DNA from: Bacteroidota bacterium
GTDB taxonomy: Bacteria > Bacteroidota > Bacteroidia > AKYH767-A > 2013-40CM-41-45
Length of the DNA stretch: 64,000 bases
NCBI GenBank assembly: GCA_016720655.1
Contig: JADKKE010000002.1
Location: 62,001-126,000 of the forward strand
Direction of reading: 5' to 3'
Numbering within the stretch: the first letter of the stretch is position 1; every line of letters begins with the position of its first letter. The notes under the pieces were generated by a model. It saw only the letters and a list, made by a program, of their open reading frames with translations. It did no database searches and was not told where the DNA came from. Positions 1-7,806 of this stretch are shown here, piece after piece. A program made the translations under genes and the position numbers.

Positions 1-297
1 ACAGGAGCATTGAATACTTCTACTAACGGATCCTTTTCGACAAAGGATCAGGCTGTGCTTTCTACATTCCCAAATCCATTTACCGGCGAACTCTCTGTTC
101 AATACTTACTGGCTGATAAAAATTCAGGTGGAGAATTAACAGTACTGAATTCCTTAGGTCAAATTCAGGAAATACTGAAACTGACCAAAGACCACGATCG
201 GGTGAAAATCGGTACCAAACTTTCTCAAGGTGTGTATTTCCTCGTATTAAGTCAAAATGGAAAAGTTTCTGAACGCTGTAAAATCATCAAACAATAG
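1..297 (+). CDS. C-terminal end of a T9SS-sorted secreted protein (5' truncated by window edge)
   Basis: The frame is open from base 1 and ends at TAG 295-297, so only about the last 98 residues are here. The tail is a type IX secretion type A sorting domain: a PNPF motif early in the domain, a middle NSLGQ turn, a GVYFLVL strand and a final lysine-rich strand ending KIIKQ. In the family this domain directs export across the outer membrane by the T9SS and is then usually removed. The catalytic or binding part of the protein lies upstream of the window, so its function cannot be named. The TTG at 10 is an internal codon, not a start. Confidence 0.85.
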   Translation, partial: TGALNTSTNGSFSTKDQAVLSTFPNPFTGELSVQYLLADKNSGGELTVLNSLGQIQEILKLTKDHDRVKIGTKLSQGVYFLVLSQNGKVSERCKIIKQ

Positions 298-363
298 GCT
301 TGAAATTTTACAGATGGGAGCTTGCTGGATTCGTTTTTTATGCGAATTCCAATTAATTTTTAT

Positions 364-371
364 TATCTTTG
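364..371 (+). promoter_or_regulatory. Bacteroidota -7 promoter element for bamD
   Basis: TATCTTTG fits the Bacteroidota -7 consensus TAnnTTTG. It ends only 7 nt before the ATG at 379, so the transcript would be almost leaderless. I see no good -33 TTG at the right distance. Its position inside the longer open frame argues against the upstream TTG start at 322. Confidence 0.55.
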
Positions 372-378
372 CGCCCTT

Positions 379-1197
379 ATGTTCCCTCGGATCACATATA
401 TACTGTTGATAATCAGCATATTTGTTGCAAGTTGCAGCTCTTACACCCGTGTCATGAAAGGAAATGACATGGATGCGAAGCTTAATTTGGCGATCAAATT
501 GTACAATAAAGGAGATTATTTTAAAGCCCTTCCTTTGCTCGAAGAGTTGATTACAGTTTATCGTGGAACGAAAAAAGCTGAAAAGACTTATTACTATTAC
601 GCGTATACGAATTATCAATTGGGTGATTACGAAACAGCCGCTTATGATTTCGATAATTTTGCGAAAACATTTCCGGGAAGCGAATATTCAGAAGAATGTG
701 CATTCATGCATTCATATTGCTTCTACCAGGATTCTCCGGAATATTCATTGGATCAGACCAATACTGTAAAAGCAATTAACGAATTGCAATTGTTTGCCGA
801 TCAATATCCACAAAGTTCACGAATTGAACAGTGCAATAAACTGATTGATCAACTGCGGGCGAAACTGGAAGAGAAGAGTTTTCAGAATGCGAAATTGTAT
901 TTCAACATGGAAGAATACAAAGCCAGCATTACAACTTTTCGTAACCTGCTCAATGATTTTCCATCGACAACATACAGTGAGCAAGCATTATTTCTGATCT
1001 TGAAAGGAAGTTTTCTTCTCGCTGAGAATAGTTTCGAAGACAAGAAGTACCCACGATATCAGGAAACAATCATCGCATATTCTGACTTTGCTTCTGCGTA
1101 TGCTGAAAGTAAATACAGAAAAGACGCGGACGAAATTGTTCTTATGGCAAGAAAACGTCTCGAAAAACTTACCCCTTCGACTACATCAGTAAATTAA
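379..1197 (+). CDS. bamD: Outer membrane protein assembly factor BamD (lipoprotein)
   Basis: BamD is a TPR lipoprotein of the BAM complex that inserts beta-barrel proteins into the outer membrane. From ATG 379 the product is 272 aa. A short hydrophobic signal ends in a lipobox VASC with the lipidated cysteine at about residue 19, followed by repeated helix pairs typical of BamD (for example YNKGDYFKALPLLEEL and FPGSEYSEE). The frame is open back to a TTG at 322, but the lipoprotein signal and the promoter at 364-371 select ATG 379. Downstream come rpoZ, coaBC and porD, an order common in Bacteroidota, which supports the assignment. Confidence 0.9.
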   Translation: MFPRITYILLIISIFVASCSSYTRVMKGNDMDAKLNLAIKLYNKGDYFKALPLLEELITVYRGTKKAEKTYYYYAYTNYQLGDYETAAYDFDNFAKTFPGSEYSEECAFMHSYCFYQDSPEYSLDQTNTVKAINELQLFADQYPQSSRIEQCNKLIDQLRAKLEEKSFQNAKLYFNMEEYKASITTFRNLLNDFPSTTYSEQALFLILKGSFLLAENSFEDKKYPRYQETIIAYSDFASAYAESKYRKDADEIVLMARKRLEKLTPSTTSVN

Positions 1198-1217
1198 AAA
1201 ACTAAAACCCGGTAGCT

Positions 1218-1545
1218 ATGAATTACAAATCGGATGTAAATACAACGGTGACCCGTAATGTTCCGGATTTCGATAAGAAGACCGAAATGTTTACGAATCC
1301 ATCGTGATCATTTCAAACGCGCAAATCAGATTTCTTCAGAAATGAAAGATGAGCTAAATGCTAAATTATCAGAATTCAATTCCAGTACGGACAACCTCGA
1401 AGAAGTATTTGAAAATCGTGAGCAAATTGAAATTTCAAAATACTACGAACGTCTTCCTAAACCAACATTGATCGCGGTTCAGGAATACACAGAAGACAAA
1501 ATTTATTTCCGCAATCCGAACAAAGAAAAGCAGGATAATTTTTAA
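1218..1545 (+). CDS. rpoZ: RNA polymerase omega-like subunit (RpoZ family), frame broken twice
   Basis: This small protein follows bamD in Bacteroidota and is annotated as an omega-type subunit that stabilises RNA polymerase. ATG 1218 opens a good N-terminus (MNYKSDVNTTVTR) that stops after 25 codons at TGA. The rest, KRANQISSEMKDEL to YFRNPNKEK, continues two frames later up to TAA 1545. Adding one A in the GAAATG run near 1288 and one A in the CAAACG run near 1316 restores one protein of about 109 aa reading ENVYESIVIISKRANQ across the break. Both losses lie in A runs about 30 nt apart, so I think they are consensus errors rather than decay. The start at 1258 gives a wrong N-terminus. Confidence 0.75.
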
Positions 1546-1570
1546 TCTGCTTTCGGTTTTGCATTACGGG

Positions 1571-1600
1571 AAAATCCAAGACTCATGTTTTGGATTTTTT
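1571..1600 (+). terminator. Rho-independent terminator after rpoZ
   Basis: A 9-bp stem (1571-1579 with 1590-1598) pairs AAAATCCAA with TTGGATTTT around a 10-nt loop and runs into six T residues. It lies 26 nt after the rpoZ stop and 38 nt before coaBC, so it may separate bamD-rpoZ from coaBC-porD. Confidence 0.6.
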
Positions 1601-1637
1601 CGTTTAAAATTCTTGAAAATATCTTTTATTCTCGGCG

Positions 1638-2834
1638 ATGAAAGGAAAAAAAATTATCCTCGGAGTAAGTGGAAGCATCGCAGCGTATAAGTCTGCATTG
1701 CTCATACGGCTACTGGTTAAAGCCGGAGCTGAAGTGCAGGTAATTATGACCGGCTCAGCGAAGGACTTTATCACTCCTTTGACATTGTCTACACTTTCGA
1801 AGCGACCCGTTCTCTCTGATTATTTCGATCCTGCATCTGGCACATGGCACAACCATGTGGAACTGGGACTCTGGGCGGACTGCCCTGATTGTTGCACGGC
1901 TTGCAAATACACTTGCAAAATGGCAAATGGTATTTGTGATAACCTCTTACTCGCTGTGTATTTGTCGGCACGTTGCCCTGTCTTCATTGCACCTGCAATG
2001 GACCTGGACATGCTGAAGCACCCATCCACACAAAGAAATCTTGATACTTTAAAAAAAGATGGAGTGAATGTAATTGCACCGGTTGATGGAGAATTGGCAA
2101 GCGGATTGATCGGCGAAGGCAGAATGGAAGAGCCAGAAAAAATTCTATCCACCCTGGATCTTTTCTTTGCAGGTAATCTTCCTTTAAAAGGCAAAATGGT
2201 TCTTGTGACTGCAGGTCCAACCCATGAGGCCATCGATCCTGTTCGTTTTATCGGGAATCGTTCATCCGGGAAAATGGGTTTTGCAATTGCAGAAGAAGCA
2301 GCACGAAATGGAGCTGAAGTTGTATTAATCAGCGGTCCAACATCCTTATCTACCAAACAACCCAACATTCGCCGAATTCTGGTTGAAAGCACCGAAGAAA
2401 TGCATCGCGCCTGTTTGCAGGAATCCAAAAAAGCAGATCTCCTGATTATGGCCGCTGCAGTCGCCGATTTTCGTCCGGATCATATTGAAGAAAGTAAAAT
2501 CAAAAAGAAAAATAATTCACTTCAACTGTCGTTAGTCCCAACTACTGATATCCTTTCTGATCTCGGAAAAATTAAACCGGCAAAGCAATTGCTAGTCGGC
2601 TTTGCTCTCGAAACAGATGATGAAACTGAAAATGCTAAAATCAAGATCAGTAAAAAAAATCTTGATTTTATTATATTGAATTCTCTACGGGATCAGGGGG
2701 CCGGTTTTGGTCATGATACCAACAAAATCAGCATCCTCGGTAAAGATGGAACAGTTGCCGATTATCCATTGAAATCAAAACAACTGGTAGCAACAGACAT
2801 TATCAATTTCCTCATTCCGGCATTAAAAAAATAA
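1638..2834 (+). CDS. coaBC: Bifunctional phosphopantothenoylcysteine decarboxylase / phosphopantothenate-cysteine ligase
   Basis: CoaBC performs two steps of coenzyme A synthesis: joining 4'-phosphopantothenate to cysteine, then decarboxylating the product on FMN. The 398-aa frame has the CoaC flavoprotein domain at about 1-185 (GVSGSIAAYKS, the HNHVELGLWAD histidine segment, PAMDLDM) and the CoaB ligase domain after it (VTAGPTHEAIDPVRFIGNRSSGKMG, AAAVADFRP). Residues about 82-96 are abnormal: the expected alanine/asparagine-rich ANT motif is replaced by a cysteine-rich string. Reading one base later over 1882-1920 gives ALIVA, LANTLAK, so the region carries compensating indels (an extra T near 1881, about 3 nt lost near 1900, an A lost from the run at 1917-1920). 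The outer frame is intact. Confidence 0.92.
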   Translation: MKGKKIILGVSGSIAAYKSALLIRLLVKAGAEVQVIMTGSAKDFITPLTLSTLSKRPVLSDYFDPASGTWHNHVELGLWADCPDCCTACKYTCKMANGICDNLLLAVYLSARCPVFIAPAMDLDMLKHPSTQRNLDTLKKDGVNVIAPVDGELASGLIGEGRMEEPEKILSTLDLFFAGNLPLKGKMVLVTAGPTHEAIDPVRFIGNRSSGKMGFAIAEEAARNGAEVVLISGPTSLSTKQPNIRRILVESTEEMHRACLQESKKADLLIMAAAVADFRPDHIEESKIKKKNNSLQLSLVPTTDILSDLGKIKPAKQLLVGFALETDDETENAKIKISKKNLDFIILNSLRDQGAGFGHDTNKISILGKDGTVADYPLKSKQLVATDIINFLIPALKK

Positions 2835-2859
2835 ATCAATTCTTATTCCTTCGTCCATC

Positions 2860-3771
2860 ATGGTGAAACGAATTGTATTCCTTCTGGTTCTGACTCTTGG
2901 ATTTGGAAAAATCTTTGCTCAGGAACTCAATTGTCAGGTTTCTGTACTCACTCCGCAAATTCAGGCGAGTGACAAATCCATTTACGAAACTTTGCAAACG
3001 ACGATCCGTGAATTCATGAACAGCAGAACATGGACAACGGATCAGTTCCTCAACCAGGAGCGAATCGAATGCAGCATTATTATCACTATTTCTGAACGTG
3101 CTTCCGTAGATGATTTTAAAGCGAACATTCAGATCCAAAGCCGTCGCCCTGTCTATAAAACATCCTACAATTCTCCTCTGTTCAATCACCAGGATAACGA
3201 TTTCAATTTTCGGTATGTACAAGATCAAACTCTGGAATTTGACGAAGCAAACATCAATTCAAATCTGACTGCAGTGCTTGCCTACTATGCATACCTCATC
3301 ATCGGATTGGATTACGATTCTTTCTCACCGGATGGTGGTTCTCCCTATTTTTCAAAAGCTCAGGCCATCGTCAGCAATGCCCAGGTCTTGTCGGAAAGGG
3401 GATGGAAGGCATTTGAAAGTTCCCGCAACAGGTATTGGATCACTGAGAATATGTTGAATGTTTCCTTCAAGCCTTTGCGCTCCGCGATGTATGCCTATCA
3501 CCGACAGGGATTTGATAAATTATCCGATGATCAGCTGAATGCCCGTGCTGCAGTGACAGAGGCTATCAAAGAACTTCGTCGTGTGTACAACGACAAACCC
3601 AATTCATTCCTGATGCAGGTATTTTTCAATGCAAAATGTGATGAAATTATCAATCTGTATTCACAAGCCCCACCGGATGAAAAAAGCCAGGTGGTACAAG
3701 TGCTCACACAAATAGATCCGGCGAATACACTAAAATACCAGGGAATCCTTACCGGCACAGGAGGCAAATAA
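2860..3771 (+). CDS. porD: PorD-type T9SS-associated protein (DUF4835)
   Basis: A 303-aa exported protein with a signal peptide ending near KIFAQ. The body matches the DUF4835/PorD family as I know it: an early paired-strand domain (ELNCQVSVLTPQIQ), the FNFRYVQDQTLEF segment, and the LTAVLAYYAYLIIGLDYDSFS motif. PorD is linked genetically to type IX secretion in Porphyromonas; its biochemical role is unclear. It starts 25 nt after coaBC and probably belongs to the same transcript. In related genomes recN often follows directly; here ychF follows and recN is at 51342. T9SS cargo genes in this window (1-297, 30031, 33015, 45828) show that the system is in use. Confidence 0.82.
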   Translation: MVKRIVFLLVLTLGFGKIFAQELNCQVSVLTPQIQASDKSIYETLQTTIREFMNSRTWTTDQFLNQERIECSIIITISERASVDDFKANIQIQSRRPVYKTSYNSPLFNHQDNDFNFRYVQDQTLEFDEANINSNLTAVLAYYAYLIIGLDYDSFSPDGGSPYFSKAQAIVSNAQVLSERGWKAFESSRNRYWITENMLNVSFKPLRSAMYAYHRQGFDKLSDDQLNARAAVTEAIKELRRVYNDKPNSFLMQVFFNAKCDEIINLYSQAPPDEKSQVVQVLTQIDPANTLKYQGILTGTGGK

Positions 3772-3878
3772 GATTTGCACAGCAATTTCAACAAAAAAAA
3801 AGAGTTCAAGGGGAAATATAAATTCATTCATTTAAAACAAAATGTGCAGGAAGACTCTTGCATTGTACGAATTAGATT

Positions 3879-4979
3879 ATGGGATTGAAATGTGGAATTG
3901 TCGGCTTACCGAATGTTGGAAAATCAACTTTGTTTAACTGCCTGTCAAATGCGAAAGCACAGGCAGCCAATTTTCCGTTTTGTACAATTGAACCAAATAT
4001 CGGTGTCATTACAGTGCCGGATGATCGGCTCCTGGAGCTGGAACGCCTTGTTAAACCGCAACGTGTCGTCCCAACGGTGATCGAAATCGTGGATATCGCC
4101 GGACTCGTAAAAGGTGCCAGCAAAGGAGAGGGTTTGGGAAATCAGTTTCTCAGTAATATCCGTGAGTGTGATGCAATTATTCATGTTGTGCGTTGCTTCG
4201 ATGATCCGAATGTCGTCCACGTTGATGGTTCGGTCAATCCAATTCGTGACAAAGGCACCATAGATACAGAACTTCAGTTGAAGGATCTGGATAGTGTAGA
4301 ACGCAAAATCGGACGCGTCGAAAAAGTAGCAAAAGCAGGTGCTGATAAAGACGCGAAAAAAGCCTTGGACGTTTTACTTGTTTACAAAGCTCATCTCGAG
4401 CAGGGCAAATCGGCACGAAGTGCACCTGTTGCGGAAGAAGATAAACGATTTATCGCTGATATTTTTCTACTCACTGCAAAACCTGTGCTTTATGTATGCA
4501 ATGTAGACGAAGGATCGGTGAATACAGGAAATAAATATGTCGATCAGATTCGCGAACATATTAAAGATGAAAATGCTGAAATTCTTGTGATCGCAGCAGC
4601 GATTGAAGCTGAAATCACAATGCTCGATAGTTTTGAAGATCGTGCTGCATTTTTAAGTGATCTTGGTCTTGAAGAATCCGGAGTAAGCAAACTGATTAAA
4701 GCAGCGTATCGCCTCTTAAATCTTCAAACCTATTTTACTGCCGGTGTGAAAGAAGTGCGTGCCTGGACCATCACAAAAGGAATGCTGGCGCCACAAGCTG
4801 CTGCAGTCATCCACACGGATTTTGAGAAGGGATTTATCAAAGCTGAAGTAATTCATTTCCCTGATTTTGTTAGCCTCGGTTCCGAATCCGCTTGCCGTGA
4901 TGCCGGTAAATTGAGCATCGAAGGAAAAGAATATACGGTGGTTGATGGAGATGTAATGCACTTCCGTTTCAATGTTTAA
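3879..4979 (+). CDS. ychF: YchF/OLA1-family ATPase
   Basis: YchF is an Obg-like P-loop protein that hydrolyses ATP rather than GTP and binds ribosomes; it is tied to stress responses and translation. The 366-aa length is standard. Visible motifs are G1 GLPNVGKST (residues 9-17), the G3 DIAG segment, the nucleotide-specificity motif NVDE (the NxxE form typical of YchF, in place of NKxD), a middle coiled-coil region and a C-terminal TGS domain (FTAGVKEVRAWTI, IHTDFEKGFIKAEV). It is preceded by a 107-nt gap without a clear promoter. Translation starts at ATG 3879, MGLKCGIVG, as in homologues. Confidence 0.95.
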   Translation: MGLKCGIVGLPNVGKSTLFNCLSNAKAQAANFPFCTIEPNIGVITVPDDRLLELERLVKPQRVVPTVIEIVDIAGLVKGASKGEGLGNQFLSNIRECDAIIHVVRCFDDPNVVHVDGSVNPIRDKGTIDTELQLKDLDSVERKIGRVEKVAKAGADKDAKKALDVLLVYKAHLEQGKSARSAPVAEEDKRFIADIFLLTAKPVLYVCNVDEGSVNTGNKYVDQIREHIKDENAEILVIAAAIEAEITMLDSFEDRAAFLSDLGLEESGVSKLIKAAYRLLNLQTYFTAGVKEVRAWTITKGMLAPQAAAVIHTDFEKGFIKAEVIHFPDFVSLGSESACRDAGKLSIEGKEYTVVDGDVMHFRFNV

Positions 4980-5027
4980 TCCGGATGCAGGTTACGCCTG
5001 TAACTGATTTACGAATTCAAAGATGCC

Positions 5028-5645
5028 ATGACAAATATCATCCTGATTATAACCTGCATAGTATCTTTTCTTGCTTTTCAGAATCATAGCCTGTTAAACA
5101 AATTAATTTTTAGTCCCTACCTCATCCACGAACGAAAACAATGGTATCGATTTTTTAGTAGCGGACTTATTCATGCCGACTGGCTGCATTTGATTGTGAA
5201 CATGTTTGTATTGTATACATTCGGCAGAGTGGTGGAAGATTATTATTTAGCGCTGTTCGGTTCCCGGGGAGTGATTAATTTTCTGTTGCTGTACGTTGGC
5301 GCCTTAGGGATGTCGATTATTCCAACATATTCAAAACAAAAAAACAATCCGGGATATCATGCCCTCGGGGCATCCGGAGCTGTATCCGCTGTTGTTTTTT
5401 CCTTTATATTATTCAATCCCCTTCAGCGACTGTGTTTTTATGGAATCCTGTGCCTGCCCGGAATTATTTTTGGAATACTGTACCTGGTTTATTGTTATTA
5501 CATGGGGAGAAAAGGGGGAGACCGGATTAATCACGATGCACATTTATGGGGAGCCTTGTATGGATTTTTCTTTACAATAATCTTGAAACCTTCGCTTATA
5601 GTTTCTTTTTTTGATCAACTCATCTATTTCCGGAATGCCATCTAA
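5028..5645 (+). CDS. Rhomboid-family intramembrane serine protease
   Basis: Rhomboids cut membrane proteins within the bilayer. This 205-aa protein has about six hydrophobic segments and the rhomboid signature: HLIVN (His54, Asn58), the serine motif GASGAVSA at about 115-122, and the catalytic histidine in HDAHLWGALYG in the last membrane helix. All expected active-site residues are present, so it should be active; the substrate is unknown. It follows ychF by 48 nt. Its last 11 nt overlap the start of gmhB, so the two are translationally close. Confidence 0.9.
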   Translation: MTNIILIITCIVSFLAFQNHSLLNKLIFSPYLIHERKQWYRFFSSGLIHADWLHLIVNMFVLYTFGRVVEDYYLALFGSRGVINFLLLYVGALGMSIIPTYSKQKNNPGYHALGASGAVSAVVFSFILFNPLQRLCFYGILCLPGIIFGILYLVYCYYMGRKGGDRINHDAHLWGALYGFFFTIILKPSLIVSFFDQLIYFRNAI

Positions 5646-6144
5646 ATTAAACAAAGCTGTTTTTCTCGACCGGGACGGTGTCATCAACGAAGAACGTGGT
5701 GCATACACCTGGGAATTGGAAGATTTTAAATTGAATACAGATCTGATTCCTGCATTGAAATCGTTTCAGGATGCAGGTTTTTTGATGGTGGTGATCAGTA
5801 ACCAGGGCGGAATAGGAAAAGGTATGTATACGAAGCAACAAGCTGATTACCTGCATCTGCATCTTCAGCGCAACCTTGCAAATCAAGGAATTGAAATTCT
5901 TGAAGTTTATTATTGTCCTCACCATCCGGATGAAACAAAGTGTATCTGCAGGAAACCGGATTCTCTCCTGTTGGAAAAAGCCATGGCCCGATTTCAAATA
6001 GATCCAAAACAATCCTGGTTTATCGGTGACGCTGAAAGGGATATTGAAGCGGGTGTGAAAGCAGGTGTCAAGCCTGTGAAAATTCATTCAAATCAATCCC
6101 TGCTCGAAATTGTTCCGCTTATCCTTGGAACAAGTAATGAATAA
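5635..6144 (+). CDS. gmhB: D-glycero-beta-D-manno-heptose 1,7-bisphosphate 7-phosphatase (GmhB), HAD-IIIA family
   Basis: GmhB removes the 7-phosphate from heptose bisphosphate on the way to ADP-heptose for lipopolysaccharide core. From ATG 5635 the product is 169 aa. It shows HAD motif I DRDGVIN, motif II SNQGGIGKG, the zinc loop with cysteines and histidine CPHHPDETKCIC, the basic CRKP segment, and motif IV GDAERDIEAG. A frame extension to TTG 5611 exists, but ATG 5635 gives the family N-terminus MPSKLNKAVFLDRDG. The start overlaps the rhomboid gene. Some HAD-IIIA homologues act on histidinol phosphate; the zinc loop and context favour GmhB. Confidence 0.85.
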   Translation: MPSKLNKAVFLDRDGVINEERGAYTWELEDFKLNTDLIPALKSFQDAGFLMVVISNQGGIGKGMYTKQQADYLHLHLQRNLANQGIEILEVYYCPHHPDETKCICRKPDSLLLEKAMARFQIDPKQSWFIGDAERDIEAGVKAGVKPVKIHSNQSLLEIVPLILGTSNE

Positions 6145-6196
6145 CTCAACGTTAATTATTTTTTAAAATAAAAATTTTTCCAGCCTTGCTTCGCTG

Positions 6197-6204
6197 TACT
6201 TTTG
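6197..6204 (+). promoter_or_regulatory. Bacteroidota -7 promoter element for the class IV aminotransferase
   Basis: TACTTTTG matches TAnnTTTG and ends 9 nt before ATG 6214. It overlaps the possible TTG start at 6202, so translation from TTG is unlikely. No clear -33 element is visible. Confidence 0.45.
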
Positions 6205-6213
6205 TATAGCAAG

Positions 6214-7077
6214 ATGATGCAACAGGCGACATACATTAATTTCAACGGGAATATTGTTGATTCTTCCCAACCCATTTTTACTTCTGCAAACAGGGCTTTC
6301 CGGTATGGTGATGCCGTTTTCGAAACCATTCGCCTGATGAACGGTGAAATCCTCTTTTTCGAACAACATTTGCAACGTTTGAAAAAAAGCATGTCACTGC
6401 TTGGAATGTTGCCTCATGATGATTTGACTTTTCACAATTTGTACCTCTCCATACGGCATTTGGACCAGGTGAACCAGTTAAAGGGTCACGGAAGGATCCG
6501 GCTCGAAGTTTTCCGAAATGATGGCGGCTTGTATACTCCTCAATCCAACCATGTTTCCTACATTATAGAAGTTACTCCTCTTGCACTTCGCCATTATAAA
6601 TTAAACGATACAGGTCTGAAAATCGAATTGTATACGGATATTAAAAAACCGGTGAGCGCCCTTTCTAACCTGAAATCATCCAATGCACTTTATTACGTGA
6701 TGGCCGGCCTTTACAAACGGCAGCATAACTTTGGGGATTGCCTGGTGTTGAACACCGATGGACGAATCGCTGAAGCCATCAGTTCCAATATTTTTCTGGT
6801 CAAAGGAAATACTCTGATTACACCCTCGCTTGAAGAAGCGTGCGTTGCCGGAATCATGCGCGAATCCATTATCCGGATGATGAAAGAACGAGAAATGCCG
6901 GTGATCGAAACAGGAATAGAAGTAGAGGACATGCTGAAAGCTGATGAAATTTTTCTCACGGATGTAATCCATGGAATCCGATGGGTAAGTGCATTCCGTC
7001 ACAAACGTTACTTTAATTCCTCCTCCCGACAACTGCTCAAAGAAATACAGGAATTACATTCAACAAAAAAGGTCTGA
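6214..7077 (+). CDS. Class IV (branched-chain/ADC-lyase-like) PLP aminotransferase
   Basis: PLP enzyme of fold type IV, a group that includes branched-chain aminotransferase, D-amino-acid aminotransferase and 4-amino-4-deoxychorismate lyase (PabC). About 287 aa from ATG 6214 (6217 is also possible). Family signs are the N-terminal YINFNGNIVD, FRYGDAVFETIR with the substrate/phosphate arginine, the PLP-lysine segment SNLKSSNALYYVMA (NLK), and the later AISSNIFLVKGNTLITPS and GIMRESII. The exact substrate cannot be read from sequence; PabC or a BCAT-like role are both possible. The stop codon lies inside the left arm of the terminator at 7065-7097. Confidence 0.85.
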   Translation: MMQQATYINFNGNIVDSSQPIFTSANRAFRYGDAVFETIRLMNGEILFFEQHLQRLKKSMSLLGMLPHDDLTFHNLYLSIRHLDQVNQLKGHGRIRLEVFRNDGGLYTPQSNHVSYIIEVTPLALRHYKLNDTGLKIELYTDIKKPVSALSNLKSSNALYYVMAGLYKRQHNFGDCLVLNTDGRIAEAISSNIFLVKGNTLITPSLEEACVAGIMRESIIRMMKEREMPVIETGIEVEDMLKADEIFLTDVIHGIRWVSAFRHKRYFNSSSRQLLKEIQELHSTKKV

Positions 7078-7097
7078 GAATTTCTCAGACCTTTTTT
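7065..7097. terminator. Bidirectional terminator between convergent genes
   Basis: Nearly perfect inverted repeat: 16-nt arms, A-run, GGTCTGAGAA, single-base centre, then the mirror and a T-run. It serves the + gene ending at 7077 (whose TGA 7075-7077 is in the stem) and the - gene ending at 7118. Confidence 0.85.
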
Positions 7098-7117
7098 GCA
7101 TTCGTAGAAGTAAGCAA

Positions 7118-7693
7118 TTATTTCTTAGCAGAAGTTGTTTCCATGGATTTCGCCATTTCATCAGCAGCAGCCATATTCTTTTCGCAAGAACTCTTCACTT
7201 CAGCATACACAGAATTCCATGTGTCGATTTTAGTCTGAGCATCGCTCATTTTTGTGCGGAAATCAGCAAGACCTTTTGAAGCTTCATCACCACTGATTTC
7301 GCCTTTTGCAATCTTGTCTTTCCACTCAGTAAATTGTTTAGTCGTTTCATCCCAGGTAGCTTTAAAAGTACTGTACTCATTAACCATACCTTCCATTTTG
7401 GCAGCATCTTCAGTTGCCATTTTGGACATGTTTGCAGCAGTCGCTTTCAAGGCTTCGTCTTTCGAAGAAGAAATCGCAGTTGCACGCTCAGTTTGCTGAG
7501 TAGCAAAATCTTTAGCTCTTGTTGAAGTTTCAGTTAAATCAGTGCTCCATGCAGTTGCTTTCTCGCCAAGTGCAGTCCAGTCTGTACCAAATTGGGTGAT
7601 CTCACCCATAGTTTTTTCATCAATTTTTTTTGTGCAAGCGGTAAATCCGAGGGCACCGGCTACCATTAATGCTACGATTGCTTTTGTTTTCAT
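7118..7693 (-). CDS. Helical lipoprotein of unknown function
   Basis: A 191-aa protein with a lipoprotein signal peptide and lipobox GFTAC (cysteine near residue 20). The mature part is charged and low in aromatic residues, with long stretches rich in A, T, K and E that should form helices or a coiled coil (for example TRAKDFATQQTERAT and ADEMAKSMETTSAKK). I recognise no catalytic motif or named family. It is probably anchored to the inner leaflet of the outer membrane or the periplasmic face. It stands alone between a bidirectional terminator and its own promoter (7743-7750). Confidence 0.75.
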   Translation of the reverse strand: MKTKAIVALMVAGALGFTACTKKIDEKTMGEITQFGTDWTALGEKATAWSTDLTETSTRAKDFATQQTERATAISSSKDEALKATAANMSKMATEDAAKMEGMVNEYSTFKATWDETTKQFTEWKDKIAKGEISGDEASKGLADFRTKMSDAQTKIDTWNSVYAEVKSSCEKNMAAADEMAKSMETTSAKK

Positions 7694-7742
7694 AGGTTGC
7701 TTGTTTAGATTTTGTGCGTTAGTGTTGCTAGATTAATAATCA

Positions 7743-7750
7743 CAAAGTTA
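7743..7750 (-). promoter_or_regulatory. -7 promoter element for the 7118-7693 lipoprotein
   Basis: Read on the minus strand the bases are TAACTTTG, matching TAnnTTTG, with a leader of about 45 nt to the ATG at 7693. No clear -33 TTG at the usual spacing. Confidence 0.45.
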
Positions 7751-7806
7751 TCGTTATAAGTTAATTGCATCACCGGTGGACAAAGATCTTATTGACATTC
7801 AATCGT

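Noticed and set aside
1820..2428. Antisense ORF of 202 aa in coaBC
   Set aside because: Shadow of coaBC, no motif.
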